The position numbers and the translations under genes are program-made. This document shows, piece after piece, positions 29,774 to 39,085 of a DNA stretch of 64,000 nt (the first letter of the stretch is position 1; each line of letters starts with the position of its first letter). The stretch covers positions 350,294-414,293 of the forward strand of contig JABABD010000040.1 in the NCBI GenBank assembly GCA_014238425.1. Reading direction: 5' to 3'. This DNA is from Flavobacteriaceae bacterium (GTDB taxonomy: Bacteria > Bacteroidota > Bacteroidia > Flavobacteriales > Flavobacteriaceae). Below the pieces are notes generated by a model, which ran no database searches, had not been told where the DNA came from, and saw nothing but the letters and a program-made list of their open reading frames with translations.

Positions 29774-32700
29774 ATGAGCGCGACGTTCCCTGAATATAAA
29801 GGACTTGACTTACCAAAAGTAGCAGATGAGATACTACACTATTGGCAAGATAATAACATCTTTGAAAAAAGTGTCACTACTCGTGAAGGCAAGGAACCGT
29901 TTGTGTTTTTTGAAGGACCTCCTTCAGCCAATGGACTCCCAGGCGTTCATCACGTATTAGCTCGTGCCATTAAGGACATTTTTCCTCGTTACAAAACCAT
30001 GAAAGGCTTTCAAGTAAAACGTAAAGCTGGCTGGGACACGCATGGACTACCGATCGAGCTTGGTGTAGAAAAAGAATTAGGTATTACTAAAGAAGATATT
30101 GGCAAAACTATTTCGGTTGAAGATTATAATGCCGCATGTCGTAAAGCCGTAATGCGCTATACAGACATCTGGCATGACCTAACAAACAAAATGGGCTATT
30201 GGGTAAATATGGACGATCCATATATTACTTATAACCCAAAATATATGGAGAGTGTTTGGTGGTTACTAAAAGAAATATACAATAAAAGTTTACTATATAA
30301 AGGGTATACAATTCAGCCTTATTCACCAAAGGCAGGAACGGGATTGAGCTCTCACGAATTAAACCAACCTGGCACCTATCAAGATGTTACCGACACAACG
30401 GTGGTTGCACAATTTAAAGCAAATGAAGAATCCCTGCCAGGTTTTTTGCAAAACGAAGGCGCTATATATTTCTTAGCTTGGACAACCACACCATGGACAC
30501 TTCCTAGCAATACAGCATTAACTGTTGGCCCAAAGATTGATTATGTTTTAGTAGAGACTTATAACCAATATACATTCGAACCAATAAATGTGATATTGTC
30601 CAAAAAATTGGTGAACTATCAATTCTCAGGAAAATTCGATCAAGTCGAAGACAAGTCAGAATTGTTAGCATATAATTCTGGAGATAAAAAGATTCCTTAT
30701 TTCGTTGTAAAAGAATTTAAAGGAAAAGATTTATTAGGTATCACGTACGAACAATTGTTGCCGTATACGCTTCCAAACGATCATCCTGAAAATGCATTTA
30801 GAGTTATTTCTGGAGACTTTGTTACTACTGAAGATGGTACAGGTATTGTACACACTGCGCCTACATTTGGTGCAGATGATGCTTTGGTTGCCAAGCAAGC
30901 AAAGCCAGAAGTACCGCCAATGCTTGTTAAAGATGAACATGGAAATTTAGTTCCATTAGTTGATCTGCAAGGTCGTTTTAGACCTGAGCTTGGTGAATTT
31001 GCCGGCAAGTACGTGAAGAACGAATATTATAATGATGGTGAAGCACCAGAGCGATCTATAGATGTTGAGCTCGCCATTAAATTAAAAGAAGAAAATAAAG
31101 CCTTTAAGGTTGAAAAATACAAACACAGTTATCCTAATTGCTGGCGTACAGATAAACCAATTCTATACTATCCGCTAGATTCATGGTTTATTAAAGTCAC
31201 CGATGTTAAGGACAAAATGTTCGCTCTTAATGAAACAATTAATTGGAAACCAAAGAGTACTGGAGAAGGGCGTTTTGGCAACTGGCTAGCAAATGCAAAC
31301 GATTGGAATTTATCGCGATCACGTTATTGGGGAGTTCCATTGCCAATTTGGAGAACAGAAGACGGTAAGGAAGAAATATGTATTGGTTCTGTTGAAGAAT
31401 TGAAACAAGAGATGGCTAAAGCGGTTTCTGCAGGTGTTTTGGCTAAGGATATTTTTGAGGATTTTGAAATTGGAAATAATTCAGACAAGAATTATGCAAA
31501 CATCGATTTACATAAAAATATCGTTGATGACATCGTATTGGTTTCTGAAAGTGGACAACCAATGAACCGCGAAAGCGATTTGATAGATGTATGGTTTGAT
31601 TCTGGCTCTATGCCGTATGCGCAATGGCATTATCCATTTGAGAACAAAGAGCTCATTGATGACAACAAATCATTCCCTGCCGATTTTATTGCGGAAGGTG
31701 TTGATCAAACTCGTGGCTGGTTTTATACGCTTCATGCTATTAGCACCATGGTTTTTGATTCAGTAGCTTATAAAAATGTGGTCTCTAACGGATTGGTCTT
31801 AGATAAGAACGGGCAAAAAATGTCCAAACGTTTAGGCAATGCAACCGATCCTTTTGAAACCTTATCGACGTACGGTGCTGATGCAACACGGTGGTATATG
31901 ATTGCTAATGCAAATCCTTGGGATAATTTAAAATTTGATTTAGATGGCATTGAGGAAGTAAAACGAAAGTTCTTTGGAACCTTATATAACACCTATTCTT
32001 TCTTTCAACTATATACTAATCTTGATAATTTTAAATACTCTGAAGCAGATATCCCATTAGCCGAAAGGCCAGAAATAGATCGTTGGATTCTATCTGAATT
32101 ACACACATTAATCCAGAAAGTTGATGCATTTTATGCAGAATACGAACCAACAAAAGCAGCACGAGCAATTTCAGATTTTACTCAAGAATATTTAAGTAAT
32201 TGGTATGTGCGTTTGAGCAGAAGACGCTTCTGGAAAGGCGACTATCAAACCGATAAAATTTCTGCATACCAAACATTATACACATGTATGGTAACCATTG
32301 CAAAGTTAGGGGCGCCAATTGCTCCTTTCTTTATGGACAAATTGTATCTGGATCTTAATTCTGTAACACAAAAGGAAGCCTTTGAGAGCGTACACTTGTC
32401 TGAATTCCCTAAATTCAATTCGAATTTCGTAGATAAAGCGCTTGAGCGTAAAATGGAAAATGCCCAAACAATATCTTCATTGGTTTTATCGTTACGTGCT
32501 AAAGAGAAAATCAAAGTACGTCAACCACTTCAAAAAATCATGATTCCTGTCGATAGCACAGAACAGAAAGAAGAAATTCTAGCTGTTTCAAATTTGATAA
32601 AACACGAAGTAAACATCAAGGAAATTGATTTATTGGAAGACGCTTCAGGTATTATTGTAAAGCAAATAAAGCCAAATTTCAAGGTTTTAGGACCTCGTTT

Positions 32701-33178
32701 TGGAAAAGACATGAAACTAGTATCTGCTGAAATTCAGAAGCTTGTTGCTGAAGATATCAAAAAAATAGAACAAAACGGTGGTATTGACGTTGAAGTGAAC
32801 GGAAAAAGTATTACTTTGGATTTATCTGAAGTAGAGATATCTTCGCAAGATATTGAAGGATGGCTAGTTGCAAACGCAGATGGTTTTACCGTTGCGCTAG
32901 ATGTTACCTTAACAGATGAATTAAAGCATGAAGGTATCGCTAGAGAATTAGTAAACAGGATTCAGAACCTTCGTAAAGATTCAGGATTTGAAGTAACAGA
33001 TAAAATAAATGTCAAGCTTCAGAAGGATAAAAACATAGAAAAAGCAATACATAATAACCTAGAATATATAAAAACAGAAACCCTAACCGCCGAACTAGAA
33101 ATTATAGATCAATTGAGTAATGGTATAGAAATTGATTTCGATGACGTACATACCAGATTATTCATTCAAAAACAATAA
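29774..33178 (+). CDS. ileS: Isoleucyl-tRNA synthetase
   Basis: This 1134-residue class I synthetase charges tRNA-Ile. The first signature is GPPSANGLPGVHHVLARA, where GVHH takes the HIGH position. The tryptophan-containing editing-domain segment is LAWTTTPWTLPSNTAL. The second signature is KMSKR at residues 682-686 in KNGQKMSKRLGN. The anticodon-binding region follows with DRWILSELHTLIQK. The long C-terminal part without a Cys-rich zinc finger fits the longer subtype of IleRS common in Bacteroidota, which in some lineages tolerates mupirocin; that property is inference. A DksA-like gene follows after four bases. Confidence 0.98.
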   Translation: MSATFPEYKGLDLPKVADEILHYWQDNNIFEKSVTTREGKEPFVFFEGPPSANGLPGVHHVLARAIKDIFPRYKTMKGFQVKRKAGWDTHGLPIELGVEKELGITKEDIGKTISVEDYNAACRKAVMRYTDIWHDLTNKMGYWVNMDDPYITYNPKYMESVWWLLKEIYNKSLLYKGYTIQPYSPKAGTGLSSHELNQPGTYQDVTDTTVVAQFKANEESLPGFLQNEGAIYFLAWTTTPWTLPSNTALTVGPKIDYVLVETYNQYTFEPINVILSKKLVNYQFSGKFDQVEDKSELLAYNSGDKKIPYFVVKEFKGKDLLGITYEQLLPYTLPNDHPENAFRVISGDFVTTEDGTGIVHTAPTFGADDALVAKQAKPEVPPMLVKDEHGNLVPLVDLQGRFRPELGEFAGKYVKNEYYNDGEAPERSIDVELAIKLKEENKAFKVEKYKHSYPNCWRTDKPILYYPLDSWFIKVTDVKDKMFALNETINWKPKSTGEGRFGNWLANANDWNLSRSRYWGVPLPIWRTEDGKEEICIGSVEELKQEMAKAVSAGVLAKDIFEDFEIGNNSDKNYANIDLHKNIVDDIVLVSESGQPMNRESDLIDVWFDSGSMPYAQWHYPFENKELIDDNKSFPADFIAEGVDQTRGWFYTLHAISTMVFDSVAYKNVVSNGLVLDKNGQKMSKRLGNATDPFETLSTYGADATRWYMIANANPWDNLKFDLDGIEEVKRKFFGTLYNTYSFFQLYTNLDNFKYSEADIPLAERPEIDRWILSELHTLIQKVDAFYAEYEPTKAARAISDFTQEYLSNWYVRLSRRRFWKGDYQTDKISAYQTLYTCMVTIAKLGAPIAPFFMDKLYLDLNSVTQKEAFESVHLSEFPKFNSNFVDKALERKMENAQTISSLVLSLRAKEKIKVRQPLQKIMIPVDSTEQKEEILAVSNLIKHEVNIKEIDLLEDASGIIVKQIKPNFKVLGPRFGKDMKLVSAEIQKLVAEDIKKIEQNGGIDVEVNGKSITLDLSEVEISSQDIEGWLVANADGFTVALDVTLTDELKHEGIARELVNRIQNLRKDSGFEVTDKINVKLQKDKNIEKAIHNNLEYIKTETLTAELEIIDQLSNGIEIDFDDVHTRLFIQKQ

Positions 33179-33182
33179 ACAT

Positions 33183-33566
33183 ATGGCTGCAGATACAAAC
33201 GTTAGACACTCCGACAAGGATTTAGCATATTTCAAAATACTGATCCAAGAGAAAATAGAAAAAGCACAACATGATCTAGAACTCATTAAGAGTGCTTATA
33301 TGAACGACCTTAATAATGGTACAGACGACACATCTCCAACTTTTAAAGCATTTGAAGAAGGTAGCGCTACGATGAGTAAAGAAGCAAATTCTCAATTGGC
33401 TATTCGTCAAGAAAAATTCATTCGTGACCTAAAAAATGCACTCATTAGAATTGAGAACAAGACTTATGGCGTTTGTCGTGTGACCGGGAAATTAATAAAC
33501 AAGAAACGATTAGAATTAGTACCGCATGCCACTTTAAGCATTGAAGCTAAAAATATGCAGAAGTAA
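33183..33566 (+). CDS. TraR/DksA family protein with degenerate zinc site
   Basis: The 127-residue protein starts at the ATG four bases after ileS. An N-terminal coiled-coil (about 20-95) with ALIRIENKTYGVCRVTGKLI leads into the DksA zinc-finger region, ending in PHATLSIEAKNMQK. Of the four zinc cysteines in classical DksA only Cys98 remains; the other positions hold Thr, His and Ser. Homologues like this are found next to ileS and lspA throughout Bacteroidota. DksA proteins bind RNA polymerase and modulate promoters during stress; whether this zinc-poor version does the same is inference. Confidence 0.88.
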   Translation: MAADTNVRHSDKDLAYFKILIQEKIEKAQHDLELIKSAYMNDLNNGTDDTSPTFKAFEEGSATMSKEANSQLAIRQEKFIRDLKNALIRIENKTYGVCRVTGKLINKKRLELVPHATLSIEAKNMQK

Positions 33567-33585
33567 TTCTAATTCACTTAATATA

Positions 33586-33613
33586 AGCGCTTCGTAAAAA
33601 CGAAGCGTTTTTT
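33586..33613 (+). terminator. Terminator after the DksA-like gene
   Basis: CGCTTCGT (33588-33595) and ACGAAGCG (33600-33607) form a perfect 8-bp stem around AAAA, followed by a run of six T. It lies 20 bases after the stop at 33566. Confidence 0.75.
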
Positions 33614-33630
33614 ATTTATAAAATGATTAG

Positions 33631-34242
33631 ATGAAACATCCAATCTTCTTTTTAGTAGTACTCATTGGATTGACAAGTTATTCTCAAAAACGAATGACTA
33701 AGACACTTTCTACTAAAAACATTGAGGTTATTAATTTTAAGTTCAACCAAATCAATACGATTAATCTTTCAACACATGATAGTCCTACAATAAAAATCAC
33801 GGCCATAGTTAAAGGCGATAATAGCGAAAACATTATACTAACCAACCGTAAGTATGCCAATGGGCTTTATATATCTAGTGATTTTCAATCTGCATTGAAA
33901 AACCTAAGTACAAATAAGGTAACGACTACTGAGTTGATTATAGCTATTCCAAAAAACATGACAGCCTACCTTAAAAGTGACATTGCCAATCTAAAGGTTC
34001 ATGGTGGTTACAAAAAACTAACACTTGAATTATCAGACGGAAGCTGCGATATTATTGAATTTTCCGGGAATGCTTTGATAAATACTATAGATGGGAACAT
34101 CCGAGTTCAAACAGATTTTGCAGATATCCAAGCTGTCTCTAAACATGGCAAAACAAATTTAGAAGAACTGACTATTGGAAACAATAAGCTGGTGTTAAAC
34201 TCTGTTAATGGTGATATTAGGGTTAACAAATCTAAAGAATAA
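33631..34242 (+). CDS. Exported DUF4097-like beta-repeat protein
   Basis: The 203-residue protein has a signal peptide ending in LTSYSQ. It is then built of short alternating strands with repeated patterns (INLSTHDSPTIKITAIV, LEELTIGNNKLVLNSVNGDI), as in the beta-helical putative adhesin family DUF4097. No catalytic residues were recognised. It lies between the DksA-like gene and lspA, separated from the former by a terminator and 31 bases before the latter. It probably resides in the periplasm or on the outer membrane. The family call is tentative. Confidence 0.6.
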   Translation: MKHPIFFLVVLIGLTSYSQKRMTKTLSTKNIEVINFKFNQINTINLSTHDSPTIKITAIVKGDNSENIILTNRKYANGLYISSDFQSALKNLSTNKVTTTELIIAIPKNMTAYLKSDIANLKVHGGYKKLTLELSDGSCDIIEFSGNALINTIDGNIRVQTDFADIQAVSKHGKTNLEELTIGNNKLVLNSVNGDIRVNKSKE

Positions 34243-34273
34243 TCCTATTTTTACTCAAATTCAGCATTCAAGA

Positions 34274-34891
34274 ATGACATTAAAAAAAGCGTCTGTATTG
34301 ATTATTATTATTTTACTTATTGATCAAATAAGTAAAATATATGTAAAAACACATTTTGTTATAGGTGAAGACGCAGAAATTTTCAATTGGTTTAAAATAC
34401 TATTTATAGAAAATCCAGGTATGGCTTGGGGAACTAAGATCAGTGATTTCGTTTCCTTTATTTCTGACAGTACAGCCAAGGTAATACTGACTATTTTCAG
34501 GATAATTGCTGTGTTTTTTATTGGTTATTGGTTATTGGATTCAATCAAAAAAAATGCCTCCAGAATACTAATAATAGGCATTGCATTGATTTTTTCTGGC
34601 GCTTTAGGAAACATTATTGATTCCGTATTTTATGGTGTTCTGTTTGGAGATAGTAGTGGAGCCATTGCAGAATTCCTTCCTGAAGGAGGTGGTTATGGGA
34701 AATTACTTCAAGGTAAAGTAGTGGACATGCTATATTTTCCCATTTGGCAAGGCTATCTTCCTGAGTGGATTCCATTTAAAGGCGGTAAAAATGTCATATT
34801 CTTTGAGCCCGTTTTTAATGTGGCCGATGTCGCCATTAGTACTGGCGTTGGCATGCTTTTAATATTCAATAAGAAAGCCTTTAAAAGCTAA
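34274..34891 (+). CDS. lspA: Lipoprotein signal peptidase (signal peptidase II)
   Basis: The 205-residue inner-membrane aspartic protease removes signal peptides from prolipoproteins. Motifs are IDQISKIYVK near the N-terminus, ENPGMAWGTK, LGNIIDSVFYG with one catalytic Asp and FNVADVAISTG with the second. The region between the last two motifs is longer than in E. coli, as is usual in Bacteroidota. The ATG at 34274 is preferred over an in-frame start at 34208, which would overlap the preceding gene and add a non-membrane leader. Its last four bases overlap the end of the convergent response-regulator gene. Confidence 0.96.
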   Translation: MTLKKASVLIIIILLIDQISKIYVKTHFVIGEDAEIFNWFKILFIENPGMAWGTKISDFVSFISDSTAKVILTIFRIIAVFFIGYWLLDSIKKNASRILIIGIALIFSGALGNIIDSVFYGVLFGDSSGAIAEFLPEGGGYGKLLQGKVVDMLYFPIWQGYLPEWIPFKGGKNVIFFEPVFNVADVAISTGVGMLLIFNKKAFKS

Positions 34892-35304
34892 GCCGATTTT
34901 TTAAAAATATCTTCAAGGTCACCAATTTCCATTGGCTTAATTAAATAACCCTCAACAACCGAAAGATCTTTTACGCGATTAATATCATTAGGGTTTATAG
35001 AAGAACTCACTACATATAACGTAATGATTTTACCAAATTTATTTTTAATTTTCATAAATCGATCTAAGAATTCCCAGCCATCCATAACTGGCATGTTTAA
35101 ATCCAGAAGGATGATTTCTGGCACATTTTCCTCAGAAAGATTTTGAATCATAGCTTCAAAATAGTCTATACTTTCTTTACCATTCTTAAAAACAAGGAGG
35201 TTATCACATAGTTTTTTGGTTTCAATAATCTTCTTGACTAAGTTAACGTACATATTGTCGTCATCAATAATACATGCCAATTTAACGGTTTCAATCATAG
35301 TCAT
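34888..35304 (-). CDS. Single-domain response regulator
   Basis: The 138-residue protein consists of a receiver domain only: acidic cluster D14/D15/D16 in ACIIDDDNMYV, phospho-acceptor D68 in ILLDLNMPVMDGWEFL, a Ser pair in LYVVSSSINPNDIN and the Lys in GYLIKPM. No output domain is present, so it acts by protein contact or as a relay. It starts two bases after the PAS histidine kinase gene upstream, its likely partner. Its 3' end overlaps lspA by four bases on the opposite strand. Confidence 0.93.
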   Translation of the reverse strand: MTMIETVKLACIIDDDNMYVNLVKKIIETKKLCDNLLVFKNGKESIDYFEAMIQNLSEENVPEIILLDLNMPVMDGWEFLDRFMKIKNKFGKIITLYVVSSSINPNDINRVKDLSVVEGYLIKPMEIGDLEDIFKKSA

Positions 35305-35306
35305 AG

Positions 35307-36764
35307 CTAGAATTTTATTGTGAATGTCGTTCCTTTATCCACTTCGCTCTTTACAGATATTTCTCCATTGAGGGATTCTATTTGATTTTTTGTTATAAAT
35401 AAACCTATACCAACGGCATCCTCATTGTAATGAAAGGTTTTATACATTCCAAACAATTTGTCGCCAAATTTTTTCAGGTCAATACCACGACCATTATCAA
35501 CGATTTCCATAACTGGTCTACCATTTCTTTTTACATCGTTATAAGTTTTGATGTGTATTGTTGGATTTCTATCTGGATGCTTATATTTGATGGCATTGGT
35601 TATCAAGTTAAGCATAATACTATCTAAATATGCTGGAATATACTCAATGGTCTCAACTTTAGAAAAATCTGAATTTATAGTTGCTTTATTAATTCGAATG
35701 ATATTGCTAATAGATCTTACAATTTGAGAAAAGGTTTCCTTAAAACTAACAGTTTCGGTATTTTGGTTGATATTAGTCTGTATTGTTACCACTTCATTTA
35801 AGTGCTCTATTGTTGTGTTTAAGCTCTCAGAAATATCTTTTATATTATCTAAAAGCTCCAATTTTTCTTGAGGGCTGTCTAAATCTTCTATCATTTGAAC
35901 TATAAGTCCTAAATTACTCGAATGCGATCTTAGGTTATGTGATACAATATGTGCAAAATTAAACAGACGTGAATTCTGCGATGTAATAATATCAGATGTT
36001 TTTAGCAAGCTTAATTCTTTTTGTTTTAAATCATCTATATCTTGAAAAACACCTCTAATTCCTTCCACTTCTTTATTATCATTATACACAGCTTTTCCCA
36101 TGGCCTTTGCCCAAAATCTTTTTCCTTGTGCAGTAATCATAATAATTTGTATGTTAAAAGGTTTGCCAGTCATCGCACAATTAAAGAAGACATCTGCTGC
36201 TAACTGTTTATGCTCCTCTGCATACAGATCTGACGCCATTTTTAAAGAGGGTATAAAATCATCAGGAAAACCAAGGATCTTTCGCGTTTGCATATCCCAA
36301 TAACTCTTGCGGTTTTTGAAATCTACGTACCAGCTTCCTGTAGAAGTCATGGCTGCCGTTTCATAGAAATAAAACTGATCGTCTTTAACCTTCTCGTGCG
36401 TTTTAAGTTTCACCTCAAAGAAAAAAACAACTTTGGAATCTACCTGGATGTTTACTGGTAATTCTTCATTTGTCTTACAGACATATTCTCTATACTCTCC
36501 GTCTTTGCACAATAATGAAATTGTCTGTTTAAAATGAGAATCGTGTCTTACTAAACTATAGAAATTATCTTTAAATAGGTTACGATCATCCTTATGGATG
36601 ATGTGGTCTAAAAAAAAGTTGAGTTTAACAGTAATTTCTTCGGGAGAATATCCGAGATTTTTTATAAATGCAGATGACCAATAACTAGTGTTATTATTCA
36701 ATTCCCAATAACCAGCATCAAGATCATCAATAACATTTTTCAGTAGTTTCTTATTCAAAATCAT
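35307..36764 (-). CDS. PAS-domain sensor histidine kinase
   Basis: The 485-residue kinase has no membrane segment and so is cytosolic. It has two PAS domains, about 8-120 (YWELNNNTSYWSSAFIKNLG) and about 130-250 (GSWYVDFKNRKSYWDMQTRK, ending VRGVFQDI-like). The dimerisation helix carries the phospho-acceptor His276 in FAHIVSHNLRSHSSN, a pattern frequent in Bacteroidota kinases. The HATPase domain has NLITNAIKYKHPDR, EIVDNGRGIDL and AVGIGLFITKNQIESL. It is encoded two bases before a single-domain response regulator, so the pair forms a relay. The signal is unknown; PAS domains often sense light, redox or small ligands. Confidence 0.93.
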   Translation of the reverse strand: MILNKKLLKNVIDDLDAGYWELNNNTSYWSSAFIKNLGYSPEEITVKLNFFLDHIIHKDDRNLFKDNFYSLVRHDSHFKQTISLLCKDGEYREYVCKTNEELPVNIQVDSKVVFFFEVKLKTHEKVKDDQFYFYETAAMTSTGSWYVDFKNRKSYWDMQTRKILGFPDDFIPSLKMASDLYAEEHKQLAADVFFNCAMTGKPFNIQIIMITAQGKRFWAKAMGKAVYNDNKEVEGIRGVFQDIDDLKQKELSLLKTSDIITSQNSRLFNFAHIVSHNLRSHSSNLGLIVQMIEDLDSPQEKLELLDNIKDISESLNTTIEHLNEVVTIQTNINQNTETVSFKETFSQIVRSISNIIRINKATINSDFSKVETIEYIPAYLDSIMLNLITNAIKYKHPDRNPTIHIKTYNDVKRNGRPVMEIVDNGRGIDLKKFGDKLFGMYKTFHYNEDAVGIGLFITKNQIESLNGEISVKSEVDKGTTFTIKF

Positions 36765-36837
36765 AGTAAAGTAAATTTTGGGGCTTTTACTTGGTGTCTA
36801 AAATAAGAAAATATTTACATTTAATCCGAAAAAAACA

Positions 36838-37422
36838 TCACTTAAACGATGAATTACTTGTAAAACGATGAGTATCAGATGGAGTCACCACCATTTGTAA
36901 CGGTAAATCCTTACTATCTATATCAGATATATGCTCTTCAGGTTCAAAAACAGATAACCCAATTTTAATAACATCTTCTCTGCAATTAGACAAAAACCTA
37001 TCATAAAAACCCTTACCATATCCTACTCTATTTCCGAGGCTATCATATCCCAATAAAGGCACAAAGACTACATCTATTTTTTTGGAAGGAATTTCAATTC
37101 CGTCGATTGGTTCAGGGATATTATAATTGTTTTTTTTGATTTTTGTATTATCTGTAAGTAGGTAATGCGTCATGCTCAAGGTATCAAAATCACTTTTGGA
37201 AATCAAAACATTCTTATCCTTACCAGTAAGGATATTAAGGATGAATTCTGTATTTACCTCTCTTTGCTCTTCTATAGGAAGAAATACATGATAAAAATCA
37301 TGCTTCCAAATATCAAGTTTAAGTAAGTTATTAGCAATAACAATACTTAAATCATCGATTTCTTTGAAAGAGAATTCTTTTCTTAGTGTTCTATATTTCT
37401 TGCGCAACTCGCTTTTTGTCAT
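36838..37422 (-). CDS. 5-formyltetrahydrofolate cyclo-ligase
   Basis: The 194-residue enzyme converts 5-formyl-THF to 5,10-methenyl-THF using ATP. Recognisable parts are the N-terminal KSELRKKYRTLRKEFS, the central DVVFVPLLGYDSLGNRVGYG and the signature GYGKGFYDRFLSN. Length is normal for the family. It starts 135 bases from the divergent TetR gene and lies 73 bases past the start of the PAS kinase gene, so it may be transcribed separately. The long AT-rich spacer with the palindrome at 37497-37518 could bring it under TetR control, which is inference. Confidence 0.93.
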   Translation of the reverse strand: MTKSELRKKYRTLRKEFSFKEIDDLSIVIANNLLKLDIWKHDFYHVFLPIEEQREVNTEFILNILTGKDKNVLISKSDFDTLSMTHYLLTDNTKIKKNNYNIPEPIDGIEIPSKKIDVVFVPLLGYDSLGNRVGYGKGFYDRFLSNCREDVIKIGLSVFEPEEHISDIDSKDLPLQMVVTPSDTHRFTSNSSFK

Positions 37423-37496
37423 GAAACAAATGTATGAAGACCTGTGAGGTTTCCAAAACCTTGTACACCCAGAAAGTTAATAACCTTGTTTAAAAC

Positions 37497-37518
37497 TAAA
37501 ACAGACAAGTCTGTTTTA
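37497..37518. promoter_or_regulatory. 22-bp palindrome, candidate TetR-family operator
   Basis: TAAAACAGAC and GTCTGTTTTA are perfect inverted 10-base arms separated by AA. The element lies 16 bases upstream of the candidate -7 box of the TetR-family gene, inside its promoter. Size and symmetry are typical of operators bound by TetR-type dimers. Autoregulation by the neighbouring gene is the simplest reading. Confidence 0.65.
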
Positions 37519-37533
37519 AAAAAATATTCAACT

Positions 37534-37541
37534 TAACTTTG
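37534..37541 (+). promoter_or_regulatory. Candidate -7 element for the TetR-family gene
   Basis: TAACTTTG fully matches TAnnTTTG and lies 15 bases before the ATG at 37557. The -33 region would fall within the 22-bp palindrome, so a bound repressor would block it. Confidence 0.5.
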
Positions 37542-37556
37542 ATAAAAACTAATAGA

Positions 37557-38099
37557 ATGACTGTTAAAGAACGACTTATAAGTACAGCATCAGATCTATT
37601 TTATCAAAATGGCTATAATAATACTGGTATTAACGAAGTCATCGAAAAAGCAAAGGTAGCCAAAGCTAGTTTGTACATACACTTTAAGACCAAAGATGAT
37701 CTCTGTATTGCGTACTTACAAAACAAAGAAGAGAAATTCTTGAGCGATCTAAAGGCTTCTTTAAAAGGCAAACCAAAAGGTAAATTACAACTATTAGGTT
37801 TGTTTGATTACTTAAGAGAGGTCTATAGACAGGATGATTTTAAAGGAAATTGCAGCATCAATATTCTTGCCGAAATTCCGAAGGAAAATACAAAGATTCG
37901 AGAAGAAGTTTCCAAGCATAAAACCAATCTAAAAAGTTACATACAGAATTTGGTTGAGAAAAACACGACTACTGACCATCCTGAAAAATTAACAAATAAA
38001 CTCTTATTGTTATATGATGGGGCTCTTGTTCAAAGTTATGTACAACAGGATAGTTGGCCTATAAAAGATGCTAAAGACATAGCGTTATCACTCATATAA
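37557..38099 (+). CDS. TetR/AcrR family transcriptional regulator
   Basis: The 180-residue regulator (from the ATG at 37557) has an N-terminal helix-turn-helix: RLISTASDLFYQNGYNNTG then EVIEKAKVAKASLYIHFKTK, the classical TetR pattern. The C-terminal ligand domain is all-helical and specific to this protein. An in-frame TTG at 37539 lies inside the promoter box and is an unlikely start. A perfect 22-bp palindrome just upstream suggests it represses its own gene. The downstream gene is convergent, so its other targets are not obvious. The effector is unknown. Confidence 0.93.
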   Translation: MTVKERLISTASDLFYQNGYNNTGINEVIEKAKVAKASLYIHFKTKDDLCIAYLQNKEEKFLSDLKASLKGKPKGKLQLLGLFDYLREVYRQDDFKGNCSINILAEIPKENTKIREEVSKHKTNLKSYIQNLVEKNTTTDHPEKLTNKLLLLYDGALVQSYVQQDSWPIKDAKDIALSLI

Positions 38100-38110
38100 T
38101 TAGTTGATTC

Positions 38111-39085
38111 TTAAATTAGTTTTGTTGAAATATGGAATACAGCATCTCCTTGATATACAATAGGTGCTTCATTTACATTAATAATATACCCTGAATTTTC
38201 AGCTTTCACAAAATGATTAAACTTGCCATAAGGGTCTGTAATATTACCAATAAGATCTCCTTTCTTCACCTTTGCATTAATAGAAACTGACGCCTTGAAC
38301 ATTCCAGAATATTTAGCTCTTAACCATTTGCTCTCACTAATGAAGACACATGCTTTCTTTGGTTTTGAAACCTTGAATTTACTGTTTAACATTCCTAAAT
38401 GATGTAAAATACGTTTAGCCCCATTGACTCCACTATTTGTAACATTCACATCAAAACTGAAAGATTTGCCGCCTTCAAACAATAGCATAGGCACGCCCAA
38501 CTTATAACACGTGTTTCTAAAAGATTTGTTGAGATTTTTAGAATATAAAACGAAAGGTGCTCCAAAAGTAGTCGCCAGCTCATCTAAAACAGGTTCGCCA
38601 TTAGCAATACGAATCTGAGGGGCATTAAATCTATCAGCACTTCCTGTATGATAATCGAGTATTAAATCTACATGAGGTATAATCTCATGTATAAGTTTAT
38701 GAGCAACGCGACTTGCAAGTGAGCCTTTGACCGAGCCAGGAAATACACGATTAAGATCCCTTCCATCAGGAAACTCGCGATTTAAGTGTAGAAATCCAAA
38801 AATATTAATAACTGGTATACTAATAACAGTTCCTTTTTTTGGCTTATTAATGCCTTTAGCAATAATTTGCCTAACAATCTCGATACCATTGACTTCGTCA
38901 CCATGAATTCCTGCAGTAATGAGTACAGTAGGTCCAGGCTTTTTAGAACGCTCAATAATAACAGGCACCTCGACAGAGGTTGTGGTGTGAAGTCTAGCAA
39001 CGCTAAAATTAACTTCACGACTTTCTCCTAATTTTATGCTTTCTCCTAGTATTTCTAGGACGTCATCTTTCTTTCCAATCATCAT
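38111..39085 (-). CDS. Succinylglutamate desuccinylase/aspartoacylase family zinc hydrolase
   Basis: The 324-residue protein carries the zinc site of the AstE/ASPA branch of the M14 fold: H61-GDE64 in [15 protein letters not shown] and H146 in [10 protein letters not shown]. Further family segments are [16 protein letters not shown] and [13 protein letters not shown]-terminal beta domain (about 240-324) follows, with [14 protein letters not shown]. These enzymes hydrolyse N-acyl amino acids or related amide bonds. Its ATG overlaps the end of the RimK gene (ATGA), so the two are translationally coupled. Removal of residues added by RimK is an attractive but unproven role. Confidence 0.9.
   Translation of the reverse strand: MMIGKKDDVLEILGESIKLGESREVNFSVARLHTTTSVEVPVIIERSKKPGPTVLITAGIHGDEVNGIEIVRQIIAKGINKPKKGTVISIPVINIFGFLHLNREFPDGRDLNRVFPGSVKGSLASRVAHKLIHEIIPHVDLILDYHTGSADRFNAPQIRIANGEPVLDELATTFGAPFVLYSKNLNKSFRNTCYKLGVPMLLFEGGKSFSFDVNVTNSGVNGAKRILHHLGMLNSKFKVSKPKKACVFISESKWLRAKYSGMFKASVSINAKVKKGDLIGNITDPYGKFNHFVKAENSGYIINVNEAPIVYQGDAVFHISTKLI

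Noticed and set aside
34208..34273. Upstream in-frame start for lspA
   Set aside because: It overlaps the preceding gene and adds a polar leader before the first membrane helix.
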